Shown here: positions 8,024 through 16,398 of the stretch, piece after piece
How the letters are laid out: each line of letters opens with the position of its first letter
Position numbering within the stretch: position 1 is the stretch's first letter
Assembly (NCBI RefSeq): GCF_020149765.1
Contig: NZ_CP083808.1
Location: 434,001 to 498,000 of the forward strand
Direction of reading: 5' to 3'
From: Pantoea agglomerans
Lineage (GTDB): Bacteria > Pseudomonadota > Gammaproteobacteria > Enterobacterales > Enterobacteriaceae
Length of the DNA: 64,000 nt
The notes under the pieces: generated by a model
What the model was told of the DNA's origin: nothing
Databases searched by the model: none
What the model saw: only the letters and a program-made list of their open reading frames with translations
Translations under genes and position numbers: made by a program

Positions 8024-8396
8024 TCAGAAAGTTAACGCGTTTGTCACCGCTTCGGGCATCACCGGGCGACCATTAAAAAGGCATGTAGCGGTAAAAGTCG
8101 ATTCAGCGCAGGTTACGCCCTCAACCCGGATTGGCGGGTAGAAATTCACGCGGTTGCGCTTCACATTTTTTTCCAGCTGGCAGGACACCTCCACTCTGTC
8201 TCCCTTTTTCAGACTCTGACGGAACCGAAGAGAGTACTCCAGCACCCTATAAATGCGTCCCTGTCTGAACTCCTCTTCACTATCGATACCCAGCACCTCT
8301 TTCAGCCCACTCCATATAGAACGGGTAGTAAAGCCCGTCGACCACCTTCTGAGAATCAATATGGTCTTCATCAACGTCATACATTTTACTGAACAT
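8024..8396 (-). pseudogene. Hotdog-fold acyl-CoA thioesterase (4HBT), frameshifted
   Basis: Two overlapping frames together make one thioesterase. The N-terminal part starts at ATG 8396 (AGGAG 6 nt upstream) and reads MFSKMYDVDEDHIDS then YYPFYMEWAE, with the Asp-containing hotdog active-site loop. The C-terminal part continues in another frame as LKEVLGIDSEEEFRQGRIYR to PVMPEAVTNALTF. The break is at about 8300-8315, just after the conserved YMEWA, and roughly five codons seem lost, which suggests a small deletion. The preserved ribosome site and operon position after the MRJP gene indicate recent inactivation. A sequencing error is the alternative. Confidence 0.75.
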
Positions 8397-8442
8397 GGCT
8401 GCTCCTGATAGCGGGGGCCACGGCCCCCTGATATGAAGTGAT

Positions 8443-9642
8443 TTAGTACGTGGGTGCGGGTGCTGCATTAATCTTGATGCGTAACAGAGCATATGGCTTC
8501 TGGCGCAAATCCTTCCCGCCGTGGAAACCGGGCTGGCGGTTCAGCTGATTAGTGGTGAAGTAGAGATAACCATCCGGCCCAACCGACAGGGTATCCGGCC
8601 ACAGGATTTCAGGCCCGTGCGCAAGGGTTGTCCACTCTCCACCTGCTGGCAGCTTACGGATAGCATTACGCTCATAGTCACCGGCATACACTGCCCCATT
8701 CGCATCGCTTTCCAGGCCGTCTGACGCCCCTTTTTCCCCCAGGTCTTTCACGGACGCCGAGAGCTGAGATTCTGTGACGGCCGGATCGCGCAGCAGTGCC
8801 GTGGGAACAGCATACAGGTGACGTCCCGACAGCGGGCTGTAGTAGAGCGTTTTACCATCCGGGGAGATGGCAATGCCGTCGGAGGCCACGCTGAATGGTG
8901 CCGTTGTTCCGTCCGCGTGACGCTGAAGCAGCGTTTCTCCCTCTACGACAGGTGAAAAGCCCGCCTCAGGCGATGTTGTGCGGTCCCCTTCCAGGCGGCG
9001 CAGCGCTTTCCCGCTGTCCAGGTCAATGACGATAATCGCACCGGTACCGGACAGTGAGGAGTCGGTGACGTACGCTACGCCGGCTTTACCGATGCGAAAA
9101 TCGAAGCGCATGTCGTTGACATAGGTGGCGGGTCTGATCACCTCAGCCGGGAAAACGATGGTTTTCTCAACCTGATTCGTTTTCAGGTTAACCGCGACAA
9201 GCTTTGCGCCGCCTGCAACCGGTTTTGAAAAGCCCGGTGCGGCGGTATCGAGTATCCAGACCCGGCCCCGGCCATCAGCCACCACGCTCTGTACGCTCAG
9301 CAAATGCGTACGGGGAGAAGAATTATCAGCGGTATTTATGGCGGCGTCCGGGTAAGGCACCAGCCGGTTGCCTTTTACCTCAGCCACGGTAAACGGAACG
9401 TCATCACCCCAGCGCGGGAAGTTCACAAAAATACGGCCGGTTTCGGTAACGGTGACGCCGGTCGGCATAGCGCCGCTAAACGTGGCCACGACTTCGGGTT
9501 TACCGATCGCACGATCCTGAGCAAGCTCGCTGAGGGCAGGCAGCGCGCGCGCCTCCGTCGCCAGCGCATTCAGGGCAGTGCTGCCAGCCACCAGCGCCAC
9601 AGAGAGCGCTAACGCCGTTTTCATCATAGGTGTTTTCATCAT
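8443..9642 (-). CDS. MRJP/yellow-family (L-dopachrome tautomerase-related) exported protein
   Basis: This 399-residue protein has a signal peptide (MMKTPMMKTALALSVALVAG, cleavage near ALA-TEA) followed by a six-bladed propeller of the major-royal-jelly/yellow family. Characteristic blocks are GRIFVNFPRWGDD, YVNDMRFD, GIAISPDGKTLYYSPLSGR and WPDTLSVGPDGYLYFT. Bacterial members are periplasmic and mostly uncharacterised; some resemble SMP-30 lactonases. The start at 9642 is chosen because AGGAAG lies just upstream; a longer frame to 9780 overlaps the end of the upstream gene and would bury the signal peptide. It lies in an operon with quinone oxidoreductase, lactonase and MFS genes, suggesting a role in processing a lactone or quinone-type compound (inference). 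Confidence 0.85.
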   Translation of the reverse strand: MMKTPMMKTALALSVALVAGSTALNALATEARALPALSELAQDRAIGKPEVVATFSGAMPTGVTVTETGRIFVNFPRWGDDVPFTVAEVKGNRLVPYPDAAINTADNSSPRTHLLSVQSVVADGRGRVWILDTAAPGFSKPVAGGAKLVAVNLKTNQVEKTIVFPAEVIRPATYVNDMRFDFRIGKAGVAYVTDSSLSGTGAIIVIDLDSGKALRRLEGDRTTSPEAGFSPVVEGETLLQRHADGTTAPFSVASDGIAISPDGKTLYYSPLSGRHLYAVPTALLRDPAVTESQLSASVKDLGEKGASDGLESDANGAVYAGDYERNAIRKLPAGGEWTTLAHGPEILWPDTLSVGPDGYLYFTTNQLNRQPGFHGGKDLRQKPYALLRIKINAAPAPTY

Positions 9643-9700
9643 TGCATCTTCCTGAGAGATTGAAGGAGCCGGCCAGCCTGCTGCCTGACCGGCAGGTAAA

Positions 9701-10702
9701 TCAGAAACCTTCCAGCACGATTTTTCCGCGCGCCCGGCCGCTTTCGATAAAGCCGTGCGCTCGCCGAAGGTTTTCCGCATTAATTTTTCCGTAGTGCTCG
9801 CCTTTTGTGGTACGCAGGGTGCCGTCCTCGATCAGGCGGCGCACGCTCTCCAGAATCTCGTTCTGGCGGATCATATCCGGGGTCTGGAACAGCGAGCGGG
9901 TGAACATCAGTTCCCAGTGCAGGGAGGCTGCCTTGCGCTTAAGCGGTAAGGCATCCAGCGTTTCCGGATCGTCGATAACAGCCAGCCGGCCCTGTGGTGC
10001 CAGCGCTTCAACAATTTGCGGGTAGTGTTTGTCAGTGTGCGTCAGGCTTGCGACATATCGCACGGAAGAGACACCAATTTCACGCAGGCCCTCCAGCAGC
10101 GGACGGGAGTGATCGATGACGTCATGAGCGCCGAGTTCGCGCACCCATTCCGCCGTCTCCGCGCGGGAAGCGGTGCCGATAACGCGAAGGCCGGTCAGCT
10201 TGCTGGCCAGCTGCGTGAGCACCGAACCCACGCCGCCGCCGGCACCAATAATGAGAATGGCGTCGCCGTGTCCTTCCTTTACTTCAAGACGGTCGAACAA
10301 CAGCTCCCAGGCGGTAAGGGACGTGAGCGGGAGCGCAGCGGCGTCCGCATCGCTCAGTGAAGCGGGCTTGTGAGCGGCAATACGCTGGTCAACCAGACTG
10401 TATTCGGCATACGAGCCCGGGCGGATAATGGAGCCAGCGAAATAGACCTTGTCGCCAGGTCTGAACAGGGTGACGCTCTCACCGATAGCCTCCACTGTGC
10501 CAACGGCGTCCCAGCCTGGAATGCGCGGCTGCGTCACCGGCGAGTCCGCACGAACTTTGGTATCCACAGGATTCACCGAAATCGCGCTGATTTTTACCAG
10601 CAGATCCTGGGCGCCCGGTCGCGGTTTCGGTAATTCAGTTTCGTAAAGAGACTGCGGACTGGTAACTGGCAGTCCGTTCTGGCTGTAAACAATAGCTTTC
10701 AT
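9701..10702 (-). CDS. Zinc-binding alcohol dehydrogenase family / quinone oxidoreductase
   Basis: This 333-residue medium-chain reductase has the GroES-like N-terminal domain (SVNPVDTKVRAD, GWDAVGTVEAIG) and a Rossmann domain with IIGAGGGVGSVLTQLAS. It lacks the structural-zinc Cys cluster, like the zinc-independent quinone oxidoreductases, so it likely reduces quinones or enones with NADPH in the cytosol. ATG 10702 follows GGGGA at 7 nt. The longer frame from 10855 extends into the intergenic region without homology and is rejected. It lies between the MBL gene (stop 190 nt upstream) and the MRJP gene (58 nt downstream). Confidence 0.9.
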   Translation of the reverse strand: MKAIVYSQNGLPVTSPQSLYETELPKPRPGAQDLLVKISAISVNPVDTKVRADSPVTQPRIPGWDAVGTVEAIGESVTLFRPGDKVYFAGSIIRPGSYAEYSLVDQRIAAHKPASLSDADAAALPLTSLTAWELLFDRLEVKEGHGDAILIIGAGGGVGSVLTQLASKLTGLRVIGTASRAETAEWVRELGAHDVIDHSRPLLEGLREIGVSSVRYVASLTHTDKHYPQIVEALAPQGRLAVIDDPETLDALPLKRKAASLHWELMFTRSLFQTPDMIRQNEILESVRRLIEDGTLRTTKGEHYGKINAENLRRAHGFIESGRARGKIVLEGF

Positions 10703-10864
10703 GATGTGGTCCCCGTTCATTATGGCGTGAGCAGCAGCGCTATCGATTTGTTTATGAGAGATTACGGGCTCAGGGCGTGCAGAAAAACGGGTCAACCACA
10801 TCAGCACTTTCACTTTTGCAGTGAAAATCAGCAGGAAACAGATGCCGTAGATCACAACCTGAAG

Positions 10865-10885
10865 GCGGAGCCTGGCGGGCTCCGC
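10865..10885 (-). terminator. GC-rich hairpin after MBL gene
   Basis: GCGGAGCC (10865-10872) pairs with GGCTCCGC (10878-10885) around a 5-nt loop, a few bases beyond the MBL stop codon. No T-run follows, so it may only attenuate or protect the 3' end within the operon. Confidence 0.4.
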
Positions 10886-10891
10886 GGAGAG

Positions 10892-11746
10892 TTACAGCAA
10901 CGTATAGGCAGAGGAGTCAGTGACGCGGACTTCAGGACGGGAGATGGCATTGTGCAGCAGACCAATAACCCTGCCTCCCTGAACGAGCGCAGGCACGTCA
11001 TGGCTGGGCAGCATAAACCGGACGCCGGCCAGCGCTCTTTTGATCGCGGTCTTTTCCTCAAGCGTCGACATTGCCCGGTTGCCGGTAATGGTGGGTTCAC
11101 CAGCGTTCAGGCTGTCGAGGAAGGGATCGATAAGACTGCCCTGCAGGTTGTACACCACATCGCCGCTAATATTGGCAATCCCCTCGGCGGTATCAACCAG
11201 CACGGAAATCGAACCCGGCGTATGACCGCCACTCAGCCGTACCGTTACGCCCGGAATAACCTCTTCCTCATAGCTACCGTCCACGTCGAACAGGCGCAGC
11301 GCGCCTCTGGTATAGAGGCGTTCAAGCAGATGGCGGGTATCTTCAAGCGCATACATGGCCGGCCCCATAATGCCGGAGGCGGCGAACGCCAGCTCACGCC
11401 TCGACAGGCAAACCGTCGTGGTCACTGGAAAGAGATAATCTCCCCCGGCATGATCGACATGGGCATGCGTATGAATAACGTAGCGAATATCGGCAGGCTT
11501 CAGGCCATGCTGGGCAAGCAGCCAGGCAAGGGTCATCTCCCGCGTCTGTTCAGCCTCAAATCCGAACTGACGGTAATAGTCTGTTGAGCGCGAGCCGGTA
11601 TCCACCAGAACTGGATACTCGCCGCCGGTAATAAGGAAGCCCAGCGTGGGAATAGTGGTTTTCACGCCCGCATCCTGGAATAACACCAGGCCCGATTTAT
11701 CAAGCGTAATATTGCCCAGGTTGAGCGGATAAATATTTAAGGACAT
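10892..11746 (-). CDS. Metallo-beta-lactamase fold N-acyl homoserine lactonase-like hydrolase
   Basis: This 284-residue MBL-fold protein has all dinuclear zinc ligands: HAHVDH (in HTHAHVDHAGG), the distal His in SGGHTPGS, the bridging Asp in ISGDVVY and a C-terminal His in LPSHD. The Tyr three residues after the bridging Asp (DVVY) is the residue that marks AiiA/AttM-type AHL lactonases. No signal peptide is seen. It should hydrolyse lactone rings; whether the substrate is an AHL or another lactone needs testing. It is second in a leftward operon behind an MFS transporter, with a TetR regulator divergent beyond that, so it may degrade a lactone that induces the operon. Confidence 0.85.
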   Translation of the reverse strand: MSLNIYPLNLGNITLDKSGLVLFQDAGVKTTIPTLGFLITGGEYPVLVDTGSRSTDYYRQFGFEAEQTREMTLAWLLAQHGLKPADIRYVIHTHAHVDHAGGDYLFPVTTTVCLSRRELAFAASGIMGPAMYALEDTRHLLERLYTRGALRLFDVDGSYEEEVIPGVTVRLSGGHTPGSISVLVDTAEGIANISGDVVYNLQGSLIDPFLDSLNAGEPTITGNRAMSTLEEKTAIKRALAGVRFMLPSHDVPALVQGGRVIGLLHNAISRPEVRVTDSSAYTLL

Positions 11747-11824
11747 TGTATTCTCCTGAATTTACGGAAAAGAAACCTGTAACGCTGCATGGCATCTCAG
11801 CGTCGGTGAGTTGAAAGAAAAGGT

Positions 11825-13030
11825 TCAGATGTCGGCTGCAGAAGAGCGGTTAGTGCCGCGCAGCTGAAATAAGCCAGGAATAATCAGTACTACGCAGATG
11901 AAAATAAGGATCAACGCGCCGGTATAGACCGCTATCGCCAGGTTCAGCTGCGTGGCCATTTTGCCGAGGAGAACGGCGAGCCCGCCGGTAAAGAGATAGG
12001 CAAAAACGAACAGCATAGACATGGCGCTGCCGCGATCTGACTGCCGAGCATAACGCGCAATCAGACCCAGCCCGCCAAAGGTCATAAAGGCATAGCCGGC
12101 GCCGGAGATAAGTGAGGCGCTGATAAAAAAAATCAGACTCTGTTCAGATACGGAGATACACAGAATGGCCATTCCCGCCGCGGAGACAATCGATCCTGTT
12201 ATAACTGACCGGCGAACCTCAATCTTTCTGGCAAACACGCCAGCAATGCCCAGCGCGACGGGGAAAAGCGCCAGCGCCACGCTGTTAATCCACGGGCTGG
12301 GTGAACCGATAAGAGAACGGGCAATCTGAGCGCCTAAAGACGATATCAGCACCCCGTGGGTATAAGCCCCTGTTACCGCCAGCGCGGCATAGATGAAGGG
12401 GCGGCGCAGGTATACCGGCACGTCCGGGCGGGCCAGCAGTCTGGCAGAGGCACCTGCAGGACGGTCGCTCGGGATAAACAGAGAAAGAACGATCAGCACT
12501 ATCAGCAGCGCAAAGAGAACATAAAAACTCAGCCGGGTAGGCGCCGGTGCCCAGGTAACCAGCGCCCCGGCCAGCAAAAGAGCAGCGGTAAACCCCGCTG
12601 ACTGCGCCCCGAGAGTCACCGCACCCGCGCGCGCTGAGCCACCCTGACCGGCGTAATCTACCAGTGCCGCAGCCGAAGGACCCGCCGATAATCCCACGCC
12701 AATCCCCATCATGATCCGCCCCGCTAACAGCACGGATACGCTGTCTGCAGCCGCAAACAGCAGCACGCCTACAGCAGAGCTGAGCAGGCCGGCAAGCATG
12801 ACATATTTTCTTCCAGCCCTGTCGGACAGGCCCGCAAACAGCAACATCGTCACAACAACCGTCAGCGGATAAACGGCGAAAATCACCGTGATCAGGGTAA
12901 AGGAGAGGTGCCATTGTGCGGCATAAAGCGGATAAATCATTGCAGGTGCTGCGCTAGTCCAGAGCGTATGCGCAACAACGGCGGCGCTGATCCAGAAAGC
13001 ATATCGGGCTGAAAGCGTCTTGGTTTTCAT
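11825..13030 (-). CDS. MFS transporter, drug:H+ antiporter type
   Basis: This 401-residue, roughly 12-TM protein contains the cytoplasmic loop motif A variant GLSDRAGRKYVMLAG after TM2 and a glycine-rich TM5-type segment (GIGVGLSAGPSAA). The architecture resembles small-molecule efflux carriers. It is the first gene of the leftward operon leading into the MBL lactonase. The divergent TetR gene and the operator-like palindromes at 13044-13165 point to drug-style derepression. The substrate is unknown. Confidence 0.9.
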   Translation of the reverse strand: MKTKTLSARYAFWISAAVVAHTLWTSAAPAMIYPLYAAQWHLSFTLITVIFAVYPLTVVVTMLLFAGLSDRAGRKYVMLAGLLSSAVGVLLFAAADSVSVLLAGRIMMGIGVGLSAGPSAAALVDYAGQGGSARAGAVTLGAQSAGFTAALLLAGALVTWAPAPTRLSFYVLFALLIVLIVLSLFIPSDRPAGASARLLARPDVPVYLRRPFIYAALAVTGAYTHGVLISSLGAQIARSLIGSPSPWINSVALALFPVALGIAGVFARKIEVRRSVITGSIVSAAGMAILCISVSEQSLIFFISASLISGAGYAFMTFGGLGLIARYARQSDRGSAMSMLFVFAYLFTGGLAVLLGKMATQLNLAIAVYTGALILIFICVVLIIPGLFQLRGTNRSSAADI

Positions 13031-13043
13031 GTTGGGATTCCGT

Positions 13044-13165
13044 TTTAAACTGATCGTTTTAAAACTAGTCGTTACTGCTGCAAAAATGCAAGCAGTTTTG
13101 AACTGATCAGTTTTTATTTTTATCAGGGTGGTATTTTCCGCAGGTAAGATGCATATTAAAATGAT
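13044..13165. promoter_or_regulatory. TetR operator cluster between MFS and tetR
   Basis: The MFS-tetR interval contains a perfect 12-bp palindrome AACTGATCAGTT (13101-13112), a perfect GTTTTAAAAC near 13055, and related TTTAAAACGG/TTTTAAACTGATC words around them. Repeated AACTGATC/GTTTTAAAAC elements between divergent regulator and pump genes are what a TetR autoregulated operator looks like. Confidence 0.6.
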
Positions 13166-13186
13166 TGGTTTAAAACGGAGGTCCCG

Positions 13187-13741
13187 ATGGCCAGACCCAG
13201 AAAAATAAGCAATGAAGACGTTCTGAGTCGCGTTATTCCTCTCTTCTGGAAGAACGGGCTGGCTGGCACCAGCCTTGGCCAGCTTGAAGAAGCGACCGAC
13301 ATTAATCGCTCAAGCCTGTACGCCACCTTCTGCAGTAAGGAACAGCTTTTTGTCAGCGCGCTGGAACACTATGTCAGTAGCGCGCCTGCCCAGTATCTGT
13401 TACAAAAACAGCCCTATGGCTGGCAAAATATTGAGCAATTCCTGCTGGCTGCGCCCTTTAATAATCCCGCGTTTACCGGGTGCTTTATCATCAACTCAAC
13501 GCGTGAAGTTGCCGTTCTGCCCGAGGCTGCGCTGGACATCGTGCGTGACTTTCGCGGGGCAGTCATTAAACAGATACGGATGAACCTACCCGTACAGAAA
13601 AATGCCGGCGTAATGGCAGAAATTATCTGGTCTTTTCTCGTTGAGGCCTGTCTGGAAGCTAATGACAGACTTGAGCCGCAGGCCTGGCAGGAGCGCGTGA
13701 ACGCTCTGCTCCGCTTTATCAGACCTGATGATGACCAGTAA
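13187..13741 (+). CDS. TetR/AcrR-family transcriptional regulator
   Basis: This 184-residue repressor has an N-terminal TetR HTH (GTSLGQLEEATDINRSSLYA, then TFCSKEQLF) and an NemR/YxaF-like ligand domain with CFIINSTREVAV. It starts at ATG 13187 (GGAGG site 6-7 nt upstream) and is divergent from the MFS operon, with palindromic operators between them. It is the likely repressor of MFS-MBL-oxidoreductase. It ends 47 nt before a co-directional LysR gene, so the two regulators may be cotranscribed. Confidence 0.92.
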   Translation: MARPRKISNEDVLSRVIPLFWKNGLAGTSLGQLEEATDINRSSLYATFCSKEQLFVSALEHYVSSAPAQYLLQKQPYGWQNIEQFLLAAPFNNPAFTGCFIINSTREVAVLPEAALDIVRDFRGAVIKQIRMNLPVQKNAGVMAEIIWSFLVEACLEANDRLEPQAWQERVNALLRFIRPDDDQ

Positions 13742-13788
13742 TGTCACCGCCTGACCGGATCCGAATACATTTGCCTTCTGGAGCCTGA

Positions 13789-14754
13789 ATGATACGTCTT
13801 GAAGATGTTACGTTGTTCGTCCGTTCCGCCGCGCTGGGCAGCTTTTCCCGCGCAGCCCGTGAAGCCGATATTCTTCCGGGTCAGGTCAGTGCCGCAGTTA
13901 ACCGTCTGGAGCGCGACCTGAATAAGCGATTATTTGCGCGATCCACGCGAAGCCTGCGCCTCACCGCAGAGGGAGAAACCTGGCTTCCTTATGCTCAGGA
14001 AATGCTGACTATTCTGCAGGCGGGCACCGAGCGTCTGCAGGGAAGTGAGGATGAAATTCAGGGTGAACTGAAAATAGCCATTCCGTCAGACATCGGGCGA
14101 AATATCATCCTGCCGGTTATTACCGCCTTTTGCGAAAAACATCCCAAAATATCCCTGCGCCTCTTTCTGTCCGATCACGTCAGCGATGTTTTTCGCGATC
14201 CGGTGGATGTGGCCATCCGCTATGGGACGCTTGAAAACAGTAGTTACGTCGCGTTGCCGCTGGCCGAAGATAACCGGCGCGTGCTTACCGCTTCACCCGC
14301 CTATCTCAATAAGCACGGCAGGCTGCAGCACCTTGATGATTTGCTCAGGCACCAGTGCCTGCTCTATACCCTTAACGGACACGCCTACGATAAATGGTCC
14401 TTTCCGGAAAATGGCGTCCGGCGCCAGTTGACGGTCAGTAGCAGAATGTTATGCGACGATGCCGATCTGACGAGGCGCTGGGCAGTCGCGGGAATGGGGA
14501 TTGCCTATAAATCATGGATAGATGTCAGCAGCGATGTGCTGGCCGGTCGGCTGGAAGTGCTGCTTCCCGAACAGCCTGGGGAAGCCGTGCCATTGAATCT
14601 TATTTGTCCTCACCGTAAGCAATTTTCTCCGGCGATCCGGGAGCTGCACGGCCTGCTGCGCGAACATCTGAGGTCTATTACGGCGTTGATGCGCACGCAT
14701 CCGGCTTTCGCCACCGGTGCGCAGGCGGTATTACCCGCTAACCAGAGCGCATAA
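13789..14754 (+). CDS. LysR-family transcriptional regulator
   Basis: This 321-residue protein has an N-terminal HTH (AALGSFSRAAREADILPGQV, followed by NRLERDLNKRLFARSTRSLR) and a type-2 periplasmic-binding effector domain opening with LKIAIPSDIGRNIILPVI. It is somewhat longer than usual at the C-terminus. It is co-directional with and 47 nt downstream of the TetR gene, and ends at a strong shared terminator. No divergent target adjoins it, so its targets may be the leftward operon or elsewhere. It resembles the LysR at 4521. Confidence 0.93.
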   Translation: MIRLEDVTLFVRSAALGSFSRAAREADILPGQVSAAVNRLERDLNKRLFARSTRSLRLTAEGETWLPYAQEMLTILQAGTERLQGSEDEIQGELKIAIPSDIGRNIILPVITAFCEKHPKISLRLFLSDHVSDVFRDPVDVAIRYGTLENSSYVALPLAEDNRRVLTASPAYLNKHGRLQHLDDLLRHQCLLYTLNGHAYDKWSFPENGVRRQLTVSSRMLCDDADLTRRWAVAGMGIAYKSWIDVSSDVLAGRLEVLLPEQPGEAVPLNLICPHRKQFSPAIRELHGLLREHLRSITALMRTHPAFATGAQAVLPANQSA

Positions 14755-14757
14755 ATG

Positions 14758-14788
14758 AAAAAGGCCATTTCGGTGAAATGGCCTTTTT
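14758..14788. terminator. Bidirectional rho-independent terminator
   Basis: AAAAAGGCCATTTC (14758-14771) and GAAATGGCCTTTTT (14775-14788) form a perfect 14-bp stem with a GGT loop and T-runs on both strands. It serves the convergent LysR gene (plus) and DUF1471 gene (minus). Confidence 0.93.
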
Positions 14789-14800
14789 CTCATTTTATAT

Positions 14801-15016
14801 TTACTTGCTCAGCTCTGCCGTCATATGGAACTGATTGCCAGCATAACTTTCGGTAATTTTATAATCAGAGCCTGCTTTTTTAGCCTGTTGGGCAATTTTC
14901 GACTCAGCTTCATCCAGCGTTGAACCCGTTGCGGTAATGCTCTGAGCAACGCTGCCAAACGAAATGGCGCACAGAGCGGCAATAATCAGTGCAGATTTTA
15001 CAGTTTTCATTTTCAT
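14801..15016 (-). CDS. DUF1471 (YhcN/BhsA/McbA-family) periplasmic stress peptide
   Basis: This 71-residue precursor has a signal peptide of about 24 residues (MKMKTVKSALIIAALCAISF...SVAQ) and a short mature domain with SITATGSTLDEAESKIAQQA and the YKITESYAGNQFHMTAELSK end typical of DUF1471. Members are enterobacterial periplasmic peptides induced by acid, peroxide or metal stress and linked to biofilm. An AAGGAAATG start context is present. It converges on the LysR gene at a shared terminator. Confidence 0.88.
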   Translation of the reverse strand: MKMKTVKSALIIAALCAISFGSVAQSITATGSTLDEAESKIAQQAKKAGSDYKITESYAGNQFHMTAELSK

Positions 15017-15307
15017 TTCCTTAGCCAGTGATTGATATATTCAGGGTTATTTGTCAGGGCGGCCAGATAATTCCGCTGCCTTGTGTGAAATAAATAATAG
15101 AGTGACCCTTTCCTGTGAAACAGGCGCAGTGCGCGCAAACACTTTCACGCGGAAAGTGAAAATGAACTTTCAGATTCTGGAGAGAGGTTTAATCATTTTA
15201 AAAAAGGCAGTATGTGCAGTACCGCAGTCAGGGTATTGTTAACGCTTAACATTTTCAGCGATACCGGCAATGCAGACCGTTCCGGCGCTGGGCTGAAGCA
15301 GGAGAAG
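15017..15307. promoter_or_regulatory. Divergent intergenic region, DUF1471 / glxA-type regulator
   Basis: These 291 bases hold the promoters of both neighbours. A 63-codon rightward frame inside (15051-15242) has no domain and no good ribosome site and is not called. No clear dyad was found. Confidence 0.35.
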
Positions 15308-16249
15308 ATGATGCATCGGGTAGGCTTGCTGATTTCTGATTACTTTCAGGTGTTAGGGTTGTCCACGCTGAGTATCTTTGAGTTTGCCAATCAGGTTAAG
15401 GGGGAACCCTTCTATGATTGTGCGGTTTACTCCGAACATGGTGGGTCCGTTCTATCCTCGTACGGCTTCAGCGTCGACAGTAAAACGCTTGATGGCGAGG
15501 CGCCCATTGATACCTGGCTGGTGGCCGGGGTGCTGACGCCGGTTGAGCTGCCGGCTACGCCCGGCGTGGTGACCTTTTTGCAGACCCATGCGCGGAAAGC
15601 GCGCCGCGTGGCCGGTATTTGCACCGGTGCCTTCGTGCTGGGCCAGGCCGGACTGCTTGACGAACGCCGGGCGACTACCCACTGGATCCACGCGCAGACC
15701 CTGAAAACGATGCACCCCTCCACCCGGGTTGAGGAAGATCGCATTTTTATCATCGACGACCACGTCTGGACATCAGCTGGCTTAACCGCCGGGCTCGATA
15801 TGGCGCTGGGCATGGTCGAGAAGGATCTGGGAACAGAGGTGGCGCGCTCCGTGGCGCATCTGCTGGTCATGCACCACCGCCGCTCTGGTGGGCAAACCCA
15901 GCACTCGGAGCTGCTGATGCTCTCGCCGCGCAGCGATCGCCTGCAGTCTGCGCTGGAGTATGCGCGCAAAAACCTCAGCAAGCCCTTAACCATTGAAGAG
16001 ATGGCGGATGCGGTACACGTCAGCGCGCGCCAGCTCAGCAGGCTGTTTCGCTCTGAAACCGGTAAGTCTCCGGCAAAAGCGGTGGAGGCGCTGCGGCTGG
16101 AAAATGCCAGGCTGCTGATTGAGCAGAGCAGGCTGCCGATGGAAGTGATTGCGCGTGAGTCCGGATTTCGCGACCGGCGGCATATGCGTGAGGTCTTTAT
16201 ACGCGGCTATGGTATTCCGCCGCAGTCTATACGTACCGGCAAAGCCTGA
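15308..16249 (+). CDS. GlxA-type transcriptional regulator (DJ-1/PfpI + AraC HTH)
   Basis: The 313-residue protein joins an N-terminal DJ-1/PfpI-like domain (RVAGICTGAFVLGQAGLLDE, with the nucleophile-elbow Cys) to a C-terminal AraC double HTH (TIEEMADAVHVSARQLSRLF and IARESGFRDRRHMREVF). GlxA-type proteins are DNA-binding activators whose DJ-1 domain senses small molecules. The frame is open from 15212, but AGGAG at 15300-15304 supports ATG 15308 or 15311. It sits upstream of two SDR genes and an MFS gene on the same strand. Two direct repeats at 16275-16312 lie just before the first SDR and are a plausible target. Confidence 0.9.
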   Translation: MMHRVGLLISDYFQVLGLSTLSIFEFANQVKGEPFYDCAVYSEHGGSVLSSYGFSVDSKTLDGEAPIDTWLVAGVLTPVELPATPGVVTFLQTHARKARRVAGICTGAFVLGQAGLLDERRATTHWIHAQTLKTMHPSTRVEEDRIFIIDDHVWTSAGLTAGLDMALGMVEKDLGTEVARSVAHLLVMHHRRSGGQTQHSELLMLSPRSDRLQSALEYARKNLSKPLTIEEMADAVHVSARQLSRLFRSETGKSPAKAVEALRLENARLLIEQSRLPMEVIARESGFRDRRHMREVFIRGYGIPPQSIRTGKA

Positions 16250-16274
16250 CCCCTCATTTTTCTGCCCGCCTCTC

Positions 16275-16312
16275 CCATCATGATGTCCGTTAATCCGGCC
16301 ATCATGATGTCC
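16275..16312 (+). promoter_or_regulatory. Direct repeat CCATCATGATGTCC x2, candidate AraC/GlxA operator
   Basis: CCATCATGATGTCC occurs identically at 16275-16288 and 16299-16312, a 24-bp period. Each copy has a palindromic ATCATGAT core. They lie about 90 bp upstream of the first SDR start. Direct repeats about two helical turns apart are typical AraC-family activator sites. Confidence 0.6.
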
Positions 16313-16398
16313 TGAAACACACCCTTTCTTGTCAGCCGCGCCGGTGCCTGACTGCGTACTATGAATTCACCAACCCGATAACTGACAAGGTGAACATC

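Noticed and set aside
10706..11587. 293-codon plus-strand frame
   Set aside because: Antisense to the MBL gene, which has all zinc ligands; the frame has no recognisable motif.
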